From NCBI GenBank assembly GCA_003116975.1, contig BGKB01000094.1:186001-250000 (forward strand): a stretch of DNA of 64,000 nt, in the 5' to 3' direction. The notes under the pieces were generated by a model. The model made no database searches, was not told the origin of the DNA, and worked only from the letters and a program-made list of their open reading frames with translations. Positions 60,601 to 64,000 of this stretch are shown here, piece after piece (the stretch's first letter is position 1; every line of letters begins with the position of its first letter). This stretch comes from Aurantiochytrium sp. KH105 (lineage: Eukaryota; Sar; Bigyra; Thraustochytrida; Thraustochytriidae). The position numbers were made by a program, and so were the translations under genes.

Positions 60601-62583
60601 AGGCATGGTGCTGCACACGCCAGGGAAGGTTTTGTGGAGGATACTTTGTTGGAACAGTGCGAAGGAAATCGTCCAGGCTTGCTTCGCGTTGGCATTCCAG
60701 ACTGGATGCACGTAAGTCCAGGACTTCTCGAAGCCACGCAGCGCAATGCGCAAACGTCGAATGCAGACCTGTGCCGGATCATTACGCGGGGGGCGATCCT
60801 CACGTCTGGCGAGCTCGTTGTGCCCCGTGACGGCGCGGCAGGAACAGGAAAATACTTTGAGAAGATCTCCATGGCACAACGTCTCGCGGATTCGACCTCC
60901 ACCGAGGAACCAGCGTCCGAGTCAGTGGAAGACTCGCAGACATTGACATCCGTTGTAAAGACGGGAATTGTCCTTGTTCGTCTCAAGTTTCAATCACATG
61001 CTGAGGCACGTGCTCGGGCAGCCATGTGCTTTGCCCGCACCTGGCAAGCCCGCACACGAGAGTCACTCTTTGTCGTCGCCGAACACATGCTCGGCGACGC
61101 GTATGGTAAGACTCGGCAGAACCAAACGAGGGTTGCATGGGGCGGTATCCCATCGACTTATACAAGCATTATCAAGCGTGTGATTTCCCAGCACGATAGA
61201 ATTGAGGAGAACGCACGTCGAGCCCGTGCCGTCCAAACATCATCCGAGTACGCGCACCGTGCAAGCACGCTACAGGGTCGCCGCAAGCGTCGATTTGGGC
61301 GCCAGACAGGAAATGACGATGGCGGCGAGCAGGAAGAGGACGCGGTGGAAGCATGGAAGGAGGAGGATGACGGCAACGACGACGACACCGTTCCGAATGA
61401 CGAAGGCGAAGACGAGGTCGCTGCGCAGTTGGCGGAGCAGCTTGCAGCCTTGGACGCTTTTAATTCCACCTTTTCCATTCGCAAAGGATCGGTAAGAAAG
61501 CCGCAAAGCGTTTTGAGAGCCCGGAAGCGTCACCCACGACGCACCAAACCAGCTCAACTTGCTGAACACGGTCAATTCCTTGCCAGCCTTGATACTTTGC
61601 CTCTTCTCGCGCCAACAGGAGAGCGTGTAGGCGTGGTGGCGAGTGCGAAGGGCACTGGGCGTGCACCCATCAATGATGCAGGTCAGGATGTAGATGGACT
61701 CTGGCCAAAAAGCAGTCCCACCTCGCAGTCGCAATCAGCGGAAGACCACCACCACCACCACCACCTCGAAGACATTTCTCGAGCTGCCGAGATGGTCCGC
61801 ATTGAAGGACTTTGGCTCGACTCGCACCTTCGCGCTGCGGATGAGGCGAAGCACAAAAGATTGGTGCGTCACGTCAAGCAGCTGCGTGAGAAAGAAAGGG
61901 CGCGGCAAGGTGTCAAACAAGCACGTATCTCACAGCACGCAGTTCACCTCGATCGAAATCATATCGGCGAACCGTCCCGTCCTCGGTGCACAGAAGCGCC
62001 AGTACGGATACCACCACGCAACGAAGACAATGAGCTTGGGCAAAAGGTGCGCCGAGGACGTTTTCTTGTCGATCGTGTCCCGCGCGTGGTTACCGAGACT
62101 TCTGACCGGGCGTTCAGGACGAAGGAGCGGATGATGTACGATGAAGAGCTGGCTCGCATGACGAAGAGACGCGAACAAGTGCAACGAGAGCGCGCGCGGC
62201 GCAACGCTCATCGTGAAGAGCGCGAGGAGAGTCTTTTCCAGTCACAAGCTACACTTTCTGTCACCAAGCAGGAAAGTCGTCGCAAAGCACGCGCGGTCAT
62301 TTGCGCGCGATGGGAAAAGATGCAAAAGCGCGTAGCTCAGGTGCGGGAGGAGGACGAACGTCGGCGTGAACGCATTTTGCACGCGCGCCAGACGAGTGTC
62401 CAAATGCGCCAAGAGGATTCAAAGATGGGTCGTCTGTTTCTGCGGATGCGTCAAACTCGTGCGAATGCAGTTCGGCAGGCCGAGGAGCGCAAGCTGCGAA
62501 TGCGTGTGCAACATGAAGAGGGACTTCGATCCATCGTGCGTGCTCTGCAAGGTCAAAGCAGGCCGCGACCTCCAGTGTGCTAA
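57646..62583 (+). CDS. LRR + IQ + coiled-coil protein (LRRIQ3-like), probable ciliary protein
   Basis: 1,645 residues from ATG 57646. Leucine-rich repeats at about 125-265 (VRVADLAHGNLQDEDL, LKILKLHGNRLRSLPNL, LRMLDLSANGLERLP, LRHLTLRGNPLAQRERYR with a cap) are followed by five IQ-type calmodulin-binding motifs near 356, 385, 468, 779 and 805 (SIQCVLRGWLCRR; RIQALWRGWELRDR; AIQRVWMKRDVR; SVWRAYAARKA; CIQRAWRSAPFR). Then come acidic linkers, a His run at about 61749-61764 and a long Arg/Glu helix (about 1405-1640). The LRR-IQ-coil order resembles LRRIQ3 and other axonemal proteins, but this gene is much longer. A role in motile cilia is inferred. Confidence 0.8.
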   Translation: MAQAPACSGRGDDWVAAAALGSACTGPRAAVSGKEEEGGGEEELEHTWPAWAEAPSSPHFDAAKDALVSLIPARECALASGQMLVARILGKEGIEASVELVEAILAAKRHMTAREARDFPHKFSCVRVADLAHGNLQDEDLLEVCCGVFPRLKILKLHGNRLRSLPNLYTLGSHLRMLDLSANGLERLPHNESVWAHFRCLGVLFLHDNQITEPQSLLALVSCHALRHLTLRGNPLAQRERYRGLVLERVPQLSAIDAFVVADMEQHVCEACSPGLLRAKGSPFASHACGDQLSFTFALPRTFAGGLSYAGAYAMSQAITGRSTSTLESAKDRLLWELDTHLYALTRVRRKSSPATSIQCVLRGWLCRRAERRRCGRESGAARRIQALWRGWELRDRLERDAESLLLDLAPDLLIRHDGTRVERHGVAARRRRQGGSEIEDEKARAEAARRRRLFKGVGSVEQQAAVAIQRVWMKRDVRAHRAASATVLASFFSSVQTYRRGATETLRRRGFSGQDVAFLACHRDIDPEAFEAVLKFSCAYALRVADANIDTGASDTTLAECFLGKSALEVQRGDLKESFSYLSGKRRLETSLQSMHARCASMQAMCARWGDAEAWNAKRNRFWRDIRRLEASMAVMQDRLTALLSNPRSLAHTCWSRDARFAKVSRRVAGIRRPPRLDAMLASMQAQRHEDARADVVETQLSRSPLYVLYGPLAQPSVLAWAMHALRALLRREKVARRLKIISGPLLAAKKSRTQGALVEVYPGEKVLREAGVRLAQSVWRAYAARKAHNVQARALLQRGATCIQRAWRSAPFRARMAFVESLAQYLQRLDVMTYRKAYYLLPGDATNGSLDWAKNGADSDDADKEDADKESSFRIGQAQEVPTEEANQSPCLFIEESVLRVIRRLKGRKLLRNPSTLMAAQESSLGSECTFSYANHLRLLSARSSPTTLGREVRDSAPEAIASSDGENADFWIRPPPWHRAFLRHGAAHAREGFVEDTLLEQCEGNRPGLLRVGIPDWMHVSPGLLEATQRNAQTSNADLCRIITRGAILTSGELVVPRDGAAGTGKYFEKISMAQRLADSTSTEEPASESVEDSQTLTSVVKTGIVLVRLKFQSHAEARARAAMCFARTWQARTRESLFVVAEHMLGDAYGKTRQNQTRVAWGGIPSTYTSIIKRVISQHDRIEENARRARAVQTSSEYAHRASTLQGRRKRRFGRQTGNDDGGEQEEDAVEAWKEEDDGNDDDTVPNDEGEDEVAAQLAEQLAALDAFNSTFSIRKGSVRKPQSVLRARKRHPRRTKPAQLAEHGQFLASLDTLPLLAPTGERVGVVASAKGTGRAPINDAGQDVDGLWPKSSPTSQSQSAEDHHHHHHLEDISRAAEMVRIEGLWLDSHLRAADEAKHKRLVRHVKQLREKERARQGVKQARISQHAVHLDRNHIGEPSRPRCTEAPVRIPPRNEDNELGQKVRRGRFLVDRVPRVVTETSDRAFRTKERMMYDEELARMTKRREQVQRERARRNAHREEREESLFQSQATLSVTKQESRRKARAVICARWEKMQKRVAQVREEDERRRERILHARQTSVQMRQEDSKMGRLFLRMRQTRANAVRQAEERKLRMRVQHEEGLRSIVRALQGQSRPRPPVC

Positions 62584-63012
62584 GCGAAACGAAGCAACGC
62601 TCATCTTGTTATTGTAGTATACTTTTGCAAAGTGAGATGATAAAACTTCAATGCTTTTTGGGTGTTCATGATTGTCGAAAAGTTAGGGCAAAGAAGATGT
62701 AGAGCGGATCATTTTAAAAATCGCTCGTGCTTACTATCGGCACGGGTCGTAGTCTCGGAAATGAAAGCGAGGCTGTGGTCCACGAACAATCTCTTCGGGC
62801 TGCTGCAACCTTTTTTCACGGAAGCGTCTGGCTCACTGTCAGACCCCTTCACTTCAAGTCCTTGAATAGCAAATACTCTAGGCATAAAACGAAAAAGAAA
62901 AACAGAAAGAAACGAGAAAAAAGAAAGAAGCAGGCCAGATAACGGCCAGCCCAACTTTTCGTGAGCTGGTGAGCAAGCAGAACAAGAACGCCATCGCGGC
63001 GCAGGAGCAGCG
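62584..63012. other. intergenic region
   Basis: 429 bp between two plus-strand genes, with an A-rich stretch at about 62886-62935. No gene is seen; it presumably carries the promoter of the PP2A subunit gene. Confidence 0.5.
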
Positions 63013-64000
63013 ATGAAAGAGACGGAAGGCGAGCGCGAACGCGAGAGCACGCGCGAAAAGGCGTGGCCTGTGCTGCTGCAGGAGTATGAGTCGGCGCACG
63101 CGATCCGAGGGGAGATTGATGCAGACCACGAGGTGCTGAGGAGGCTGGAGGAGATCTTTGCGGAGCGGCGCGCACGCGCGAGCAAGAGGGACGCGAGTCT
63201 GCAGCGGATCCCCAGGTTCCATTGGAGGCGCAAAGCCCTGGAGCAGAGCGACAATCAGGCCCCGGAAACGGCGCAGAGACTCGTGCGACGACTTGCTCGG
63301 AGCCAGAGCGCCCAACGCACGAGCGCTGCCAATCTTGCAGACGAGGACGTGCATCGAATGTACGAGCTACTCGCCACACACAATAGCGGGCCCTTTGTAT
63401 CCATGTCGCGCGGAAAGGCAGCACGCAGCGATTCCAAAGAGGAGCAGGATGAAAGTCCGAGAGAAGGGATGGAAATGAGCGGGCGCATCAACTATGACGA
63501 TTTTTGCACGGTCCGTTCACTGCTTCCAGCGGGACTTGCGCAGTTTTTCCAAGCAGACACATTTTGCAAGTTCCGGCGTGATGACTGGGGCCGAATCAGC
63601 ACACAACTCTTTTTCCAATATGTATGCCGTCACATTACGCTTCAGCAAACACGAGCTCATCTTGCCCTTTACGACTCTCACGGGGACGGCTGTCTACGCG
63701 AACAGGACCTGGAAAACTATATATACGAACTCATTCCCTCGCTGGAGGCACTCGAGGATCTGCAGGAAAACTTTTATCCCTTTTACGTTTTCACTGCTGT
63801 GCGCAAATTCTTTTTCTTTCTAGACCCAAGAAAAATGGGCCGTATTCCGCTCCGCGAGCTCATTACCTCGCCAATTTTGCATGAACTCCTCCACCTGCAG
63901 AACGCCCCCAACGATGAGGACATCGAGTTCAACTGGTTTTCCGCACACAACACTCTCCGGGTGTACAGCCAGTACCTGGAACTGGACATTGATCACAATG
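63013..64000 (+). CDS. PPP2R3C: PP2A regulatory subunit B'' gamma (PPP2R3C/TON2-FASS), 3' end cut off
   Basis: A targeting subunit of protein phosphatase 2A; TON2/FASS organises cortical microtubules in plants, G5PR acts in animals. The frame opens at ATG 63013 and is still open at the window end (329 codons seen). Landmarks in order: LQRIPRFHWRRK, a low-complexity Ser/Glu/Arg segment (about 130-155), INYDDFCTVRSLLPAG, GRISTQLFFQYV, LALYDSHGDGCLREQDLENYIYELIP, FYPFYVFTAVRKFFFFLDP, FNWFSAHNTLRVYSQYLELD, then the first residues of the EF-hand loop (DIDHN). All align with PPP2R3C. A later ATG (63475) would lose the N-terminal motif, so 63013 is preferred. Confidence 0.92.
   Translation, partial: MKETEGERERESTREKAWPVLLQEYESAHAIRGEIDADHEVLRRLEEIFAERRARASKRDASLQRIPRFHWRRKALEQSDNQAPETAQRLVRRLARSQSAQRTSAANLADEDVHRMYELLATHNSGPFVSMSRGKAARSDSKEEQDESPREGMEMSGRINYDDFCTVRSLLPAGLAQFFQADTFCKFRRDDWGRISTQLFFQYVCRHITLQQTRAHLALYDSHGDGCLREQDLENYIYELIPSLEALEDLQENFYPFYVFTAVRKFFFFLDPRKMGRIPLRELITSPILHELLHLQNAPNDEDIEFNWFSAHNTLRVYSQYLELDIDHN

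Overview
The window is nuclear DNA of a GC-rich, gene-dense, intron-poor unicellular eukaryote. Most genes are single long open frames. Three genes need GT-AG introns (prohibitin; a three-exon small gene; a methyltransferase-Nudix gene). The gaps between genes are full of short tandem repeats. The gene set includes an aromatic amino acid hydroxylase, ARPC3, a peroxisome-type Lon, a plant/fungal-type ketol-acid reductoisomerase, a RAD5/HLTF remodeller, a TON2-type PP2A B'' subunit and an LRR/IQ cilium-like protein. This would fit a heterotrophic stramenopile such as a thraustochytrid (Labyrinthulomycetes), but that assignment is inference; no rRNA or tRNA is present to anchor it. Starts were placed at the first credible ATG, because many open frames continue upstream without an ATG.

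Layout. 1-9 kb: two-repeat Myb regulator, a long repeat-rich gap, phenylalanine hydroxylase, then prefoldin-2 divergent from a tiny coiled-coil ORF. 9.5-32 kb is rich in secretory-pathway glycan genes: an ARSB-like sulfatase and a type II membrane sulfotransferase share one divergent promoter; next comes a very unusual MRH lectin + GH47 mannosidase + PA fusion; after the housekeeping genes PRKRIP1, ARPC3 and prohibitin-1 come a tandem pair of PGAP4-like membrane glycosyltransferases and a secreted methyltransferase + GT-A + GT-B trifunctional protein. 32-44 kb: a four-TM protein, peroxisomal Lon, a long coiled-coil protein, acetohydroxyacid reductoisomerase and a secreted Cys-rich protein. 44-64 kb: RAD5-like helicase/E3, a small three-exon gene, a small coiled-coil gene, SLY1, a kelch propeller, a TM + methyltransferase + Nudix fusion whose 3' end overlaps that of an Esa1/Tip60-type MYST acetyltransferase, a 1,645-residue LRR/IQ/coiled-coil protein, and the 5' part of a PPP2R3C/TON2 gene cut by the window end.

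How the genes fit together: the 9.5-32 kb block covers glycan sulfation and desulfation, ER mannose trimming and recognition (ERAD), GPI-anchor side-chain glycosylation and general glycan synthesis. That suits a cell with a sulfated polysaccharide wall or scales, though clustering by chance is not excluded. The most notable observations are multidomain fusions (MRH-GH47-PA; MT-GT-A-GT-B; TM-MT-Nudix) and tandem repeats that have been recruited into function, above all a hexanucleotide repeat that encodes the entire hydrophobic core of a signal peptide.
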